A program made the position numbers and the translations under genes. From Allobogoriella alba (lineage in GTDB: Bacteria > Actinomycetota > Actinomycetes > Actinomycetales > Actinomycetaceae), in assembly GCF_042665525.1 (NCBI RefSeq), contig NZ_JBHTCQ010000001.1:1798001-1862000 (forward strand): a stretch of DNA of 64,000 bases, read 5' to 3'. Within the stretch, counting starts at the first letter, position 1. Every line of letters starts with the position of its first letter. The notes beneath the pieces are model-generated. The model searched no databases and was not told the DNA's origin. It was given only the letters and a program-made list of their open reading frames with translations. Below are positions 23,356 to 32,128 of this stretch, one piece after another.

Positions 23356-26058
23356 ATGACCCAGGAGTCCGTCACCAGCCCCACCCCGCCGGCTCCGGAC
23401 GGTCCGCACACGCGTGCGGCCGCGACCCACGAGATCCCCGAGGCCATGCGCTCCGACGTGCGCCTGCTCGTCGGGATGCTGGGCCAGGTGCTCACCGAGT
23501 ACGGCAGCGAGGACCTGCTCGACGACGTCGAGGCGCTGCGCGAGCTGGCCATCGCCGCGCACGACGACCCCGCCGACGAGACGCTCGCCGCGGCCGAGAC
23601 GCTCGTCGCGCGCCTCTCGCCCGAGCGTGCCGAGGAGGTGGCTCGCGCGTTCACCTGCTACTTCCACCTCACCAACCTCGCCGAGGAGCAGCACCGAGTC
23701 CGGACCCTCCGTGCCCGCGACGGGCAGGTGCCGGTGGCCGAGCAGCGGCCCTCGGACTCCGTGGCGGCGGCCTTCACGCACCTCGTGGCCGAGGTCGGGC
23801 AGGACGAGGCCGAGCGCCGGCTCGCCGAGCTGCGGTTCCACCCGGTGCTCACCGCGCACCCGACGGAGGCCCGGCGCAACGCCATCGCCGCGTCGGTCCG
23901 CCGCCTCGGCACCCTGCTGGACCGCCGGGACGACCCGCGCCTGGGGCCGGCCGCCCTCGAGCAGCACGACCGCGACATGCTCGAGGAGATCGACAACATG
24001 TGGCGCACCGCGCAGCTGCGGGTCTCCAGCCCGTCGCCCTTGGACGAGGTCCGCACCGCGCTCGCCGTCTTCGACACCTCCTTCTCCTCGGTCTTCGCCG
24101 CCTCCTACCGGCGCCTGGACGACTGGATCCAGGGGGAGCATCGGGGCGCCCGGGCTCCGCAGGCGCCGGCGTTCATCCGGCTCGGGTCGTGGATCGGCGG
24201 GGACCGGGACGGCAACCCCAACGTGACGGCGTCGGTGACCCGCCAGGCCGCCGCGCAGGCCGCCGACCGGGTCCTGACCGCGCTCGAGGCGGAGGCCCGG
24301 CGGGTCGGCCTCGCGCTCACCCTCGACGACCGGTACACGGCCCCGAGCACGGCGCTGGATGGCCTGTGGGCCCGGCAGCGCCAGCTCTCCGAAGAGCTCA
24401 CCGCGCAGGCGGTCGCCCACTCGCCGGGTGAGCGGCACCGCCAGGTCATGCTCGTCGTCGCGGCGCGCATCGGTGCCACTCGCGCCCGGGACGCCGACCT
24501 CGGGTACACCGGACCGCAAGACCTGCTCGCCGACCTGCGGACCGTCCAGGGCTCGCTCGCCGCCGCGGGGGCCGCGCGGGCCGCGTACGGGGACCTGCAG
24601 GACCTCGTCTGGCAGGTCGAGACCTTCGGGTTCCACCTGGCCGAGCTCGAGATCCGGCAGCACTCCAAGGTCCACACCCAGACGCTGCGCTGGCTCGAGG
24701 ACCCAGCGTCGGTGCCCGACCCCGCCGTGCCCGGTGAGGAGGTCGTCGAGACGTTCCGGGCGATCGCCGCCGTCCAGCACCGCCACGGCGTCGAGGCGTG
24801 CCGCCGGTACATCGTCTCCTTCACGCAGTCGGCCCAGAACCTCGCCGATGTCTACACCCTTGCCGAGCGTGCGCTGGGCTCCGCCGACGCGGCGCCGGTG
24901 CTCGACGTCATCCCGCTCTTCGAGACCTTCGACGACCTGCAGAACGCGCCGCGGATCCTCGAGGAGATGCTGCAGATCCCCGCCGTGCAGCGGCGCCTGG
25001 AGCAGACCGGGCGGCGGCTTGAGGTCATGCTGGGCTACTCCGACTCGGCGAAGGACGTCGGGCCCGTCGCCGCCACCCTCGCCCTGTACGAGGCGCAGGC
25101 CCGGATCGCCGAGTGGGCCGCCCGCCACGAGATCGTGCTCACCCAGTTCCACGGCCGCGGGGGAGCGCTCGGCCGCGGCGGCGGCCCCGCCAACCGCGCG
25201 ATCCTCGCCCAGCCGCCGCACTCGGTGGACCTGCGGTTCAAGGTCACCGAGCAGGGGGAGGTCATCTCCGCCCGGTACGGCAACCCCGACATCGCGCTGC
25301 GTCACATCGAGCAGGTCGCGGCCGCCGCCCTCATGGCGTCCGCGCCGTCGACCGAGCGGCGCAACGCCGAGGCGGCCGAGCGGTACCACGAGCTGGCCGG
25401 GCGTTTGGACGTCGTCTCCCGGGAGCGGTTCTTCGACCTCATCAAGGCCGAGGGATTCGCGCCCTGGTTCGCGCAGGTCACGCCCCAGGAGGAGATCGGG
25501 CTGCTCGCCATCGGCTCCCGTCCGGCCCGCCGCGGCCTGTCCGTGGAGTCCCTCGAGGACCTGCGGGCCATCCCGTGGAACTTCGCGTGGGGGCAGGCGC
25601 GCATCAACCTGACCGGCTGGTACGGGCTCGGCTCGGCGCTGGAGGCCGTCGGCGACCTGGACCTCCTTCGCGCGGCGTACACCGAGTGGCCGCTGTTCGC
25701 CGCCCTCATCGACAACGTCGAGATGTCCCTGGCGAAGACCGACCGCCGCATCGCCGAGCGCTACCTTGCGCTCGGGGATCGCGACGACCTCGCCGGCCGC
25801 GTCCTGGACGAGCTGGACCTGACCACGCGGTGGGTCCTGTCGATCACCGGGCACACCCGTCTGCTCGAGGGGCACCGGGTGCTCGGCCGCGCGGTCCAGC
25901 TGCGCAACCCGTACGTCGACGCGCTCTCCCTGCTGCAGCTGCGGGCGTTGCGGACCCTGCGGTCACCGGACGCCGACGAGACCTCGGTGGAGGAGAGCCG
26001 CAACCTGCTGCTGCTCACGCTCAAGGGTGTGGCCGCGGGCCTGCAGAACACCGGCTGA
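23356..26058 (+). CDS. ppc: phosphoenolpyruvate carboxylase
   Basis: The 900-residue enzyme fixes bicarbonate onto PEP to give oxaloacetate for the TCA cycle. Catalytic blocks are intact: LTAHPTEARRN (His168), WIGGDRDGNPNVT, GYSDSAKDVG, and QFHGRGGALGRGGGP (His599), plus the C-terminal LQNTG. Length is typical of actinobacterial PEPC. A leaderless-type -10 box precedes the ATG. The following ArsR/SRPBCC pair has its own promoter, so ppc is probably monocistronic. Confidence 0.96.
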   Translation: MTQESVTSPTPPAPDGPHTRAAATHEIPEAMRSDVRLLVGMLGQVLTEYGSEDLLDDVEALRELAIAAHDDPADETLAAAETLVARLSPERAEEVARAFTCYFHLTNLAEEQHRVRTLRARDGQVPVAEQRPSDSVAAAFTHLVAEVGQDEAERRLAELRFHPVLTAHPTEARRNAIAASVRRLGTLLDRRDDPRLGPAALEQHDRDMLEEIDNMWRTAQLRVSSPSPLDEVRTALAVFDTSFSSVFAASYRRLDDWIQGEHRGARAPQAPAFIRLGSWIGGDRDGNPNVTASVTRQAAAQAADRVLTALEAEARRVGLALTLDDRYTAPSTALDGLWARQRQLSEELTAQAVAHSPGERHRQVMLVVAARIGATRARDADLGYTGPQDLLADLRTVQGSLAAAGAARAAYGDLQDLVWQVETFGFHLAELEIRQHSKVHTQTLRWLEDPASVPDPAVPGEEVVETFRAIAAVQHRHGVEACRRYIVSFTQSAQNLADVYTLAERALGSADAAPVLDVIPLFETFDDLQNAPRILEEMLQIPAVQRRLEQTGRRLEVMLGYSDSAKDVGPVAATLALYEAQARIAEWAARHEIVLTQFHGRGGALGRGGGPANRAILAQPPHSVDLRFKVTEQGEVISARYGNPDIALRHIEQVAAAALMASAPSTERRNAEAAERYHELAGRLDVVSRERFFDLIKAEGFAPWFAQVTPQEEIGLLAIGSRPARRGLSVESLEDLRAIPWNFAWGQARINLTGWYGLGSALEAVGDLDLLRAAYTEWPLFAALIDNVEMSLAKTDRRIAERYLALGDRDDLAGRVLDELDLTTRWVLSITGHTRLLEGHRVLGRAVQLRNPYVDALSLLQLRALRTLRSPDADETSVEESRNLLLLTLKGVAAGLQNTG

Positions 26059-26101
26059 CCTACTCCGGCCGCCGCACGCGTACAGCCGAGACTGACGACC
26101 G

Positions 26102-26131
26102 TTGACACGTGACCAAATGGTCACATATGTT
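26102..26131 (+). promoter_or_regulatory. ArsR-gene promoter with operator inside the spacer
   Basis: -35 TTGACA (26102-26107), 18-bp spacer, -10 TATGTT (26126-26131), then 6 nt to GTG 26138. The spacer contains GTGACCA (26109-26115), AA, TGGTCAC (26118-26124), a perfect 7-bp-arm palindrome. A dimeric repressor bound there would block RNA polymerase. Confidence 0.8.
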
Positions 26132-26137
26132 GAGGTC

Positions 26138-26470
26138 GTGCAGGAGGACCTCGTCTTCAAGGCGCTCGCGGATCCGACGCGACGCCTGCTGCTCGACGCG
26201 CTCTTCGAGCGGGACGGCCGCTCGCTCGGTGAGCTGGAGGCGATCGTCAATCGAAGCACCGAGATGTCGCGGTTCGGCGTGGCCAAGCACCTGAGACTGC
26301 TCGAGGGCGCGGATCTCGTGATCGTCCAGAAGTCGGGTCGGGAGCGACTGCACTACCTGAACCCGGTCCCGATCCGCCAGATCCACGACCGGTGGATCGA
26401 CAAGTACACCGAGCACCACGTGCGTGCTCTGACCGACCTCAAACGACTCGCGGAGGAAGACCATGACTGA
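26138..26470 (+). CDS. ArsR-family transcriptional regulator
   Basis: The 110-residue winged-helix repressor has KALADPTRRLLLDALFE, SLGELEAIV, a recognition helix in MSRFGVAKHLRLLEGADLV, and the wing SGRERLHYLN. No metal-binding Cys pair is present, so it probably senses an organic ligand or acts with the SRPBCC partner, as in other ArsR-AHSA1 pairs. GTG 26138 is chosen as start from the promoter geometry; TTG 26102 or ATG 26117 would lie within the promoter and operator. Its stop overlaps the next gene by 8 nt. Confidence 0.88.
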   Translation: MQEDLVFKALADPTRRLLLDALFERDGRSLGELEAIVNRSTEMSRFGVAKHLRLLEGADLVIVQKSGRERLHYLNPVPIRQIHDRWIDKYTEHHVRALTDLKRLAEEDHD

Positions 26471-26963
26471 GACAGCGGCACGGGCGGCGACCACCCAGGT
26501 CCACCGCATCTACATCGACGCGCCGGCCGAGAAGGTCTGGGAGGCGCTGACCAGCGCCGAGTACGCCGCCAGGTACGGCTACGGCGGCGGGCTCGACATC
26601 GATCCCCGCCCGGGCGGCGTCTACCGCAACCTGACCAGCGACGAGATGAAGCAGATGGGCATGGGCGACGTGGCCACCAGCTCGACCATCGTCGAGATCG
26701 ACCCGCCCCGGAGGCTCGTGCTCGACTGGAGCGCGGTCTGGCATGACGAGCCGGCCTCCCGGCTGACCTGGGAGATCACCCAAGGACCCTCGGGCCTGAC
26801 CCGGGTGACGCTCACCCACGAGCTTCCTCAGTCCCCGCGCACCGCGCAGGACGTCGCCGGCAACGGCAATGCCGAGGACGGTGGCGGTGGCTGGCCGTGG
26901 GTGCTCTCCAGCCTCAAGACGGTGCTGGAGACCGGAAAGGTGATGACCACCGCCGGCAGCTGA
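26463..26963 (+). CDS. SRPBCC (AHSA1-type) ligand-binding protein
   Basis: The 166-residue START/Bet v1-like protein has HRIYIDAPAEKVWEALT, GGGLDIDPRPGGVYR, IVEIDPPRRLVLDW and TLTHEL, with a C-terminal helix LSSLKTVLETG that closes the hydrophobic cavity. Such proteins bind hydrophobic ligands or assist folding. It is coupled to ArsR and likely repressed by it. The ligand is unknown. Confidence 0.85.
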   Translation: MTETAARAATTQVHRIYIDAPAEKVWEALTSAEYAARYGYGGGLDIDPRPGGVYRNLTSDEMKQMGMGDVATSSTIVEIDPPRRLVLDWSAVWHDEPASRLTWEITQGPSGLTRVTLTHELPQSPRTAQDVAGNGNAEDGGGGWPWVLSSLKTVLETGKVMTTAGS

Positions 26964-27023
26964 CGCGGTCCCTGCGCACGCCGCGCCGCTTGCACCGTCG
27001 CCAGGGGCGTCTGCTCCGCCGGG

Positions 27024-27029
27024 TAGCCT
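27024..27029 (+). promoter_or_regulatory. -10 box of rph
   Basis: TAGCCT ends 7 nt before ATG 27037, suggesting a leaderless rph-rdgB transcript. Confidence 0.55.
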
Positions 27030-27036
27030 CGAGGTC

Positions 27037-27810
27037 ATGACCTCACCTTCGACCGAGACGACCGTGCGCGCCGACGGGCGCCGCCCCGACGAGCTGCGCG
27101 AGGTGCGCCTCAGCCGCGGCTGGCTGGATGCGGCCGAGGGCAGTGTCCTCGTGGAGTTCGGGCGGACGCGGGTGCTGTGCGCGGCGTCCTTCACCGAGGG
27201 CGTCCCGCGCTGGCGGCAGGGCTCGGGCGAGGGCTGGGTGACCGCCGAGTACGCGATGCTGCCCCGCTCCACCTCCAGCCGCAGCCAGCGCGAGTCGGTC
27301 AAGGGCCGCATCGGTGGGCGCACGCACGAGATCTCCCGCCTCATCGGGCGGTCGCTGCGCGCGATCATCGACGTCGCCGCGCTCGGGGAGAACACGATCG
27401 TCCTGGACTGCGACGTCCTGCAGGCCGACGGCGGCACCCGCACCGCCGCTATCACCGGCGCCTACGTCGCGCTCGCCGATGCCGTCGCGTGGGGCACCGA
27501 GGCCGGTCACATCCGGCCGAAGGCCGGCCGGCCCGTGCTGACCGACTCCGTCGCCGCCGTCTCGGTCGGGATCGTCGACGGCCGGCCCGTGCTCGACCTG
27601 CCCTACGTCGAGGACGTCGCGGCCGAGACCGACATGAACGTCGTCGTCACCGGCTCGGGCAGCTTCGTGGAGGTCCAGGGGACCGCCGAGGGGGCGCCGT
27701 TCGACCGCGCCGAGCTCGACGCCCTGCTGGACCTGGCGGTCGCCGGCACCGCCACGCTCCGCGACCTCCAGGCCCAGGCGCTCGCCGAGCCGCTGGAGCG
27801 CCGTCCGTGA
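27037..27810 (+). CDS. rph: ribonuclease PH
   Basis: The 257-residue phosphorolytic 3'-5' exonuclease trims tRNA 3' ends. The RNase PH signature is present: GWVTAEYAMLPRST, RIGGRTHEISRLIGRSLR, DCDVLQADGGTRTAAITGAYVAL and DLPYVEDVAAETDMNVV. It forms an operon with rdgB, overlapping by GTGA at 27807. This pairing is standard in actinobacteria. Confidence 0.95.
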   Translation: MTSPSTETTVRADGRRPDELREVRLSRGWLDAAEGSVLVEFGRTRVLCAASFTEGVPRWRQGSGEGWVTAEYAMLPRSTSSRSQRESVKGRIGGRTHEISRLIGRSLRAIIDVAALGENTIVLDCDVLQADGGTRTAAITGAYVALADAVAWGTEAGHIRPKAGRPVLTDSVAAVSVGIVDGRPVLDLPYVEDVAAETDMNVVVTGSGSFVEVQGTAEGAPFDRAELDALLDLAVAGTATLRDLQAQALAEPLERRP

Positions 27811-28439
27811 CGGATCTCCCGCCCGGGGCGCGCCTGGCCCTCGCCACGCACAACCGGCACAAGGTGACCGAGCTCCGCGAGATCCTCGCCCCGCTCCTGC
27901 CGGACCTGCCTGCGGAGGCCGTCGTCGGCGCCGCCGACGTCGGGGCCGCCGAGCCCGTCGAGGACGGCGTGACGTTCGCGCAGAACGCGCTCATCAAGGC
28001 CCGCGCCCTCGTGGCCGTGACCGGCCTTCCCGCGGTGGCGGACGACTCCGGGCTGTGCGTCGACGTGCTCGGCGGCGCCCCGGGCGTGTTCTCCGCCCGC
28101 TGGTCCGGACGGCACGGCGAGGACCGGGCGAACCTGGAGCTCCTGCTCGCTCAGCTGGCCGACGTCCCGGAGGCCCACCGCGGCGCCCACTTCGCGTGCG
28201 CGGCCGCCCTCGTGACGCCGTCGGGGGAGGAGGTCGTCGAGGAGGGCACCATGCCGGGCACGCTGCTGACCGCGCCGCGTGGGAGTGGCGGATTCGGCTA
28301 CGACCCGATCCTGCTGCCCGCCGGCGAGAGCCGGTCCGCCGCCGAGCTGAGCCCCGCCGAGAAGCACGCGATCAGCCACCGCGGCAAGGCCTTCCGTGCC
28401 CTCGCGCCGCACGTCGTGCGGGCGCTCACGGGGAGCTGA
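27807..28439 (+). CDS. rdgB: non-canonical purine NTP pyrophosphatase (RdgB/HAM1)
   Basis: The 210-residue house-cleaning enzyme hydrolyses dITP/XTP to monophosphates, keeping deaminated purines out of nucleic acids. Motifs are ALATHNRHKVTEL, TFAQNALIKARA, AVADDSGLCVDVLGGAPGVFS, and GSGGFGYDPIL. GTG 27807 overlaps the rph stop. Its 3' end overlaps the convergent DUF3054 gene by 14 nt. Confidence 0.95.
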   Translation: MTDLPPGARLALATHNRHKVTELREILAPLLPDLPAEAVVGAADVGAAEPVEDGVTFAQNALIKARALVAVTGLPAVADDSGLCVDVLGGAPGVFSARWSGRHGEDRANLELLLAQLADVPEAHRGAHFACAAALVTPSGEEVVEEGTMPGTLLTAPRGSGGFGYDPILLPAGESRSAAELSPAEKHAISHRGKAFRALAPHVVRALTGS

Positions 28440-28842
28440 CCCGCGCCTGCCGGTCGTGGCGGCGGCGCTGCACCCACGGCAACGCCCGCCACCCGATCAG
28501 CAGCACCGCGAGCACGAGCGCGGTGATCACCGGGAACGCGCCGGTGACCCCGCCGCCGGTCAGACCACGCAGGGCGAGGCCGACGATCGTCGTCGACGCC
28601 CACACGACGACGCCGGTCGGCCAGATCAGCAGCGGCATCGCCCGCACGGCGGGGATCGCCCAGGCCAGCGCGAGGCCGACGACGAAGGGCCAGATCACGA
28701 CGATCACGTCACCGGCCGGGGTCCCGTGCATGACCATCCCGAGCACGGTGAACACGACCACCGCGAGGAGGTCGACGCCGAACCACCGCAACGGCCGGCC
28801 GGCGGCCGGTGGGACGGCGGGAGCCTGCGGGTCCTCGGTCAT
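28426..28842 (-). CDS. DUF3054 integral membrane protein
   Basis: The 138-residue protein has four predicted membrane helices, with WFGVDLLAVVVFTVLGMVMH, VIWPFVVGLALAWAI, a GVVVWASTTIVGLALRG segment and a last helix AFPVITALVLAVLLIGW, as in DUF3054. Function is unknown. It overlaps the upstream DUF4916 gene in TGATG, so the two are coupled. Confidence 0.85.
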   Translation of the reverse strand: MTEDPQAPAVPPAAGRPLRWFGVDLLAVVVFTVLGMVMHGTPAGDVIVVIWPFVVGLALAWAIPAVRAMPLLIWPTGVVVWASTTIVGLALRGLTGGGVTGAFPVITALVLAVLLIGWRALPWVQRRRHDRQARVSSP

Positions 28843-29378
28843 CAGCGGATCGTCCCCGTGGCGGCGAGCGCCTGCTTGACGAGCACGGCGTGGCCGTCAC
28901 CGAGGTCATCCAGGATCTCCGGTGTCATCGCCTCGGCGGGCGTCAGCCAGGTCATCTCGAGGGTGTCGTTGCGCGGCTGGCAGTCACCCGCCACGGGCAC
29001 CACGTAGGCGAGGGAGACGGCATGCTGGCGCGGGTCGTGGAACGGGCTCCCCGGGGTGGGGAAGTACTCGCCGACGGCGAAGGGCACCAGCGAGGTCGGC
29101 AGCTGCGGCAGCGCCATCGGCCCCAGGTCCTTCTCCAGGTGACGCTCGAGCGCCTCACGGATCGTCTCGTGGTAGAGCACCCGGCCGGAGACCAGCGCGC
29201 GGGAGATCCGGCCCTCCGCCGTCGCTCGGAGCAGCAGGCCGATCGTCTCGAGCTCCCCGCGCTCCCCGAGCCGCACGGGCAGGGCGTCGATGTACAGGAT
29301 GGGCACCTTCCGGCGCACGAGATCCAGGTCTTCGGGCGAGAGCCACGGCCCGAGGTCGCCGCTCGCGATGTCACTCAC
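28842..29378 (-). CDS. DUF4916 / NUDIX-like hydrolase family protein
   Basis: The 178-residue protein matches the actinobacterial DUF4916 NUDIX-like family: WLSPEDLDLVRRKVPILYIDALPVR, a GRVLYHETIREALERH segment where a Nudix box should be, and EMTWLTPAEAMTPEIL. The box is imperfect: the REUxEExGU core reads RHLEKDLG with His in place of the first Glu, so hydrolysis is uncertain. GTG 29378 is the best start. It is transcribed away from tRNA-Leu and coupled to DUF3054. Confidence 0.82.
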   Translation of the reverse strand: MSDIASGDLGPWLSPEDLDLVRRKVPILYIDALPVRLGERGELETIGLLLRATAEGRISRALVSGRVLYHETIREALERHLEKDLGPMALPQLPTSLVPFAVGEYFPTPGSPFHDPRQHAVSLAYVVPVAGDCQPRNDTLEMTWLTPAEAMTPEILDDLGDGHAVLVKQALAATGTIR

Positions 29379-29466
29379 CCTACGTTTGTATCGTGCCGCG
29401 CCGCGGCGCGCGAGAAGGCTGGCCGTGCGGGTGGCCCACGGTCGCCGTCGTGCGGCGGTGGGGCGG

Positions 29467-29548
29467 TGCGCGAGGCGGGACTCGAACCCGCACGCCCGAA
29501 GGCACCAGGACCTAAACCTGGCGCGGCTGCCAGTTACGCCACTCGCGC
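29467..29548 (-). tRNA. tRNA-Leu (anticodon UAG)
   Basis: A full class II cloverleaf can be folded on the minus strand: acceptor GCGCGAG/CTCGCGC, discriminator A, anticodon arm CCAGG-TTTAGGT-CCTGG with UAG, a long variable arm (TGCCTTCGGGCG) and the GGTTCGAGTCC T-loop. CCA is not encoded (CCG follows). Confidence 0.95.
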
Positions 29549-29593
29549 TCGCGGGCCAGCCTAACGAGCGGCCGGACCTCGGGGACGACGCCC

Positions 29594-30070
29594 TCAGGCG
29601 ACGGCCAGCTGCTTCCGCAGGCGCGCGACGTGCCCGGTGGCCTTGACGTTGTACTGCGCGAGGGAGACCGTCCCGTCCGGGTCCACCACGACCGTGGAGC
29701 GGATCACCCCGACGTAGGTCCGCCCGTAGTTCTTCCGCTCGCCCCACGCACCGTAGGCCTCGAGGACCGCGTGGTCGGGGTCGGAGGCGAGCGGGAAGGT
29801 CAGGGACTCCGCGGCGGCGAACGTCGCGAGCTTGTCCACCGGGTCGGGGGAGATCCCGACGACCGCGTAGCCGGCGCCGCGGAGGGCCGCGAGGGAGTCG
29901 CGGAAGTCGCAGGCCTCCGTGGTGCACCCGGGGGTGCTCGCCGCGGGGTAGAAGTAGACGACGACGCCCTTTGCGGCGTCGGCACGCAGGTCTGCGAGCG
30001 AGACCTGGCCACCGTCGGCGGTGGGCAGGGTGAAGTCCGGGGCGTTCTCGCCCGGTTGGAGTCGTGGCAT
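29594..30070 (-). CDS. bcp: thioredoxin-dependent thiol peroxidase (Bcp/PrxQ type)
   Basis: The 158-residue atypical 2-Cys peroxiredoxin reduces hydroperoxides using thioredoxin. The active site is FYPAASTPGCTTEACDFRD with the peroxidatic Cys49 and the resolving Cys54 five residues later. The start DFTLP and the later GRTYVGVIRSTVVVDPDG are typical. ATG 30070 is used. Confidence 0.93.
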   Translation of the reverse strand: MPRLQPGENAPDFTLPTADGGQVSLADLRADAAKGVVVYFYPAASTPGCTTEACDFRDSLAALRGAGYAVVGISPDPVDKLATFAAAESLTFPLASDPDHAVLEAYGAWGERKNYGRTYVGVIRSTVVVDPDGTVSLAQYNVKATGHVARLRKQLAVA

Positions 30071-30090
30071 GGGCTCATCCTCCCAGACCG

Positions 30091-30549
30091 TCACATGCCG
30101 CGGCACCGCCAGGCGGCGTAGAGCCGCTCCGCGTCCAGGAAGCAGGGCCGGGAGAGGATCGCCAGCGGGTGCGCGGCGCCGATGAGGGGGACACCGTCGG
30201 CGGTGCGGCCGGCGATCTCGCCCGCGATCAGCCAACCGGTCCCGGTCTCGCGGCGCAGGTAGGAGTGGCTGGTGAGCTGTCGGGCCACCCAGGTCGGCGT
30301 GCTGTCCAGCCACCAGGGCTCCGGGACGAGCCGGTACGCCGGAGCGCCGGGAAGCCGGTAGCCGCTCTCGAGGTCCCGCGGGCCGGCGGGGTCGATCGGC
30401 TCGGACCCGACGCGGAGGAACAGCTCGCCCGTGGTCTGCAGCATCCGGACGATCTCGCCGACGGACTCGAGGGCGGGTAGCCCGGACGCTCCGTCGCCGT
30501 GCGGGACATGAGGGGTGCCGGGCGTGCCGGCGGGACGGGTGTCGGGCAT
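30091..30549 (-). CDS. hypothetical protein, DUF6098-like
   Basis: The 152-residue soluble protein has LESVGEIVRMLQTTGELFLRV, DLESGYRLPGAPAY, LVPEPWW, VARQLTSHSYLR, GWLIAGEIAGRTADGVPLI and a C-terminal DAERLYAAW. I associate this pattern with DUF6098, common in actinobacteria and of unknown function. GGAG precedes ATG 30549 by 6 nt. It lies 20 nt upstream of bcp in the same direction. Confidence 0.7.
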   Translation of the reverse strand: MPDTRPAGTPGTPHVPHGDGASGLPALESVGEIVRMLQTTGELFLRVGSEPIDPAGPRDLESGYRLPGAPAYRLVPEPWWLDSTPTWVARQLTSHSYLRRETGTGWLIAGEIAGRTADGVPLIGAAHPLAILSRPCFLDAERLYAAWRCRGM

Positions 30550-30672
30550 CTGAGCTCCAGAGGTGGCGGAAGGCGCACGGAGGCGTACCGCCAGGGTCTG
30601 GAGCGGTGAGGCCCGTCGGGTCCGGGACGGGCAGCGGCAACGGTAACCCGCAGGTGGACGACGGAACAAGAC

Positions 30673-31371
30673 TCAGAGGCGTAGGCCCATGTGGACGATC
30701 GCGTCGGCCAGGTCACGGACCCGGACCTGGTGGTTCCGTGCGTGCCGGCGGATGAGCTCGAAGGCCTGGTCCACGCTCAGGCTGCGGGCCTCCGCGATGA
30801 TGCCCTTCGCCTGCTCGATCACCACGCGCGACTCCAGGGCGTGGCTGAGCTGCTGGTTCAGCTCCGCCTGCTGGTTGTGGGTGGAGGCGTTGATGAGGTA
30901 CCCGGTGGCCATGTCCGCCAGGAGCCCGGCGGCCGCCACGTCCTCCTCCGGCCAGTCGCGTCGTTCCGCGTAGAGCGTCAGCGTGCCGAAAGCCTCGTCC
31001 TCCAGGGCCAGCGGGAGGCACGCCAGAGATCGTGTCCCGCTCGTCAGCGCCGCGTCCACGTACTCGGGCCACAGGTCGCGGCCCTGCTCCAGGTCGGGCA
31101 CCAGCGCTCGCCGGGACTCGCGGAACGCGTCCACGCAGGGCCCGGTCTGGTTCTCCTCCTGGTACTTCTCGAGGGCCATGAGGTGCGGTGGGATCGCCGT
31201 GATCATGCGTAGCCGGCCGTCGTGGCTCAGCGAGACGCCGGCGCCCGAGACGTGCAGCACCTTCGCGACCCGCAGCGCAAGGTCGTTGAGCACGGAATCG
31301 ATGTCGTACGGCCGCACCAGCGTGCGGACGAAGTCGGACAGCGTCTGGACGAACAGGTGATGGTCGTACAC
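30673..31371 (-). CDS. GAF and ANTAR domain protein (predicted RNA-binding antiterminator)
   Basis: The protein has an N-terminal GAF sensor (about 15-160, with VLHVSGAGVSLSHDGRLRMI and TGPCVDAF) and a C-terminal three-helix ANTAR domain (SRVVIEQAKGIIAEARSLS, AFELIRRHARNH, DLADAIVHMGL). ANTAR proteins bind tandem hairpins in nascent RNA and prevent termination. The GAF input may be redox or small-molecule. GTG 31371 is chosen since GGAGGAG precedes it; a longer start at GTG 31392 lies at the predicted transcription start after TAGGGT (31402-31397). Confidence 0.85.
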   Translation of the reverse strand: MYDHHLFVQTLSDFVRTLVRPYDIDSVLNDLALRVAKVLHVSGAGVSLSHDGRLRMITAIPPHLMALEKYQEENQTGPCVDAFRESRRALVPDLEQGRDLWPEYVDAALTSGTRSLACLPLALEDEAFGTLTLYAERRDWPEEDVAAAGLLADMATGYLINASTHNQQAELNQQLSHALESRVVIEQAKGIIAEARSLSVDQAFELIRRHARNHQVRVRDLADAIVHMGLRL

Positions 31372-31396
31372 ATCTCCTCCGCTTCGGGACACTGCG

Positions 31397-31402
31397 ACCC
31401 TA
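31397..31402 (-). promoter_or_regulatory. -10 box of the GAF-ANTAR gene
   Basis: TAGGGT on the minus strand. Transcription would start near 31390, leaving an about 19-nt leader with GGAGGAG before GTG 31371. Confidence 0.45.
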
Positions 31403-32104
31403 GGCGCGTGCCGGTGCGCTCGCAGGTCGATCGGCCACCTCGGTACGCCACGTCTCGCGGAGCGCGGCGAGGCCGCCAGGGGTGATCACGAGGCCGCGGC
31501 CGGACCGACGACGCCGCACCCAGCCTCGATCGAGGAAGAGCGCGGCGACGGCGGCACCGACCGCGCCGGCGAGGTGGTCCTGACGCTCGGTCCAGTCCAG
31601 GCACGTGCGGGTGAGGGGGCGGCGTCGGCCACGCAGCGCGAGGACGTCGATGCCCTGGCCGTCCAGGCCTTCGGCGCCCCGGTCGGTCAGGGTGAGCTCG
31701 TCCGTGAGCCACCCGCGCCGCCGCATGCCGGCCGTCAGCGCGACGCCGAGGCGCCCCGCGAGATGGTCGTAGCACAGGCGCGCCTCGGCCAGCTCCGCCG
31801 CCTCCCGGCTCCGGCGGTGCACCCGGGTCGGCAGGTCCGGGCACAGGCCGCCCAGGTGCTCCAGGGCTGTGGCGACCGAGGCGTCCCGGAGACGGTAGAA
31901 GCGGTGCCGGCCCCGCGTCCGGGCCTCCACCAGCCCGGCGTCGACCAGGACGCCCAGGTGCTCGCTCGCCGTCGAGGCGCCGATGCCGGCGGCACCCGCC
32001 AGCTCGCCCGCAGGACGGGAGGAGCCGTCCATGAGGGCGTCCAGCATCGCGGCACGCGCCGGCGCGGCCATCGCCCGGCCCACCACGGAGTAGTCACGGC
32101 CCAT
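31400..32104 (-). CDS. ArsR-type helix-turn-helix regulator with extended C-terminus
   Basis: The 234-residue protein begins with an ArsR-like winged helix (AMAAPARAAMLDALMDG, AGELAGAAGIGASTASEHL, LVEARTRGRHRFYRL) followed by an Arg-rich helical extension with VTLTDRG-like LTLTDRGAEGL and a Cys in TRTCLDWTERQDHLAGAVGAA, as seen in a family of actinobacterial regulators of about this length. No metal site is obvious. It is divergent from an OsmC-like gene with a 65-bp shared upstream region that contains an inverted repeat. Confidence 0.85.
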   Translation of the reverse strand: MGRDYSVVGRAMAAPARAAMLDALMDGSSRPAGELAGAAGIGASTASEHLGVLVDAGLVEARTRGRHRFYRLRDASVATALEHLGGLCPDLPTRVHRRSREAAELAEARLCYDHLAGRLGVALTAGMRRRGWLTDELTLTDRGAEGLDGQGIDVLALRGRRRPLTRTCLDWTERQDHLAGAVGAAVAALFLDRGWVRRRRSGRGLVITPGGLAALRETWRTEVADRPASAPARA

Positions 32105-32128
32105 GCCGTGACGATACCGCCGGAACGC

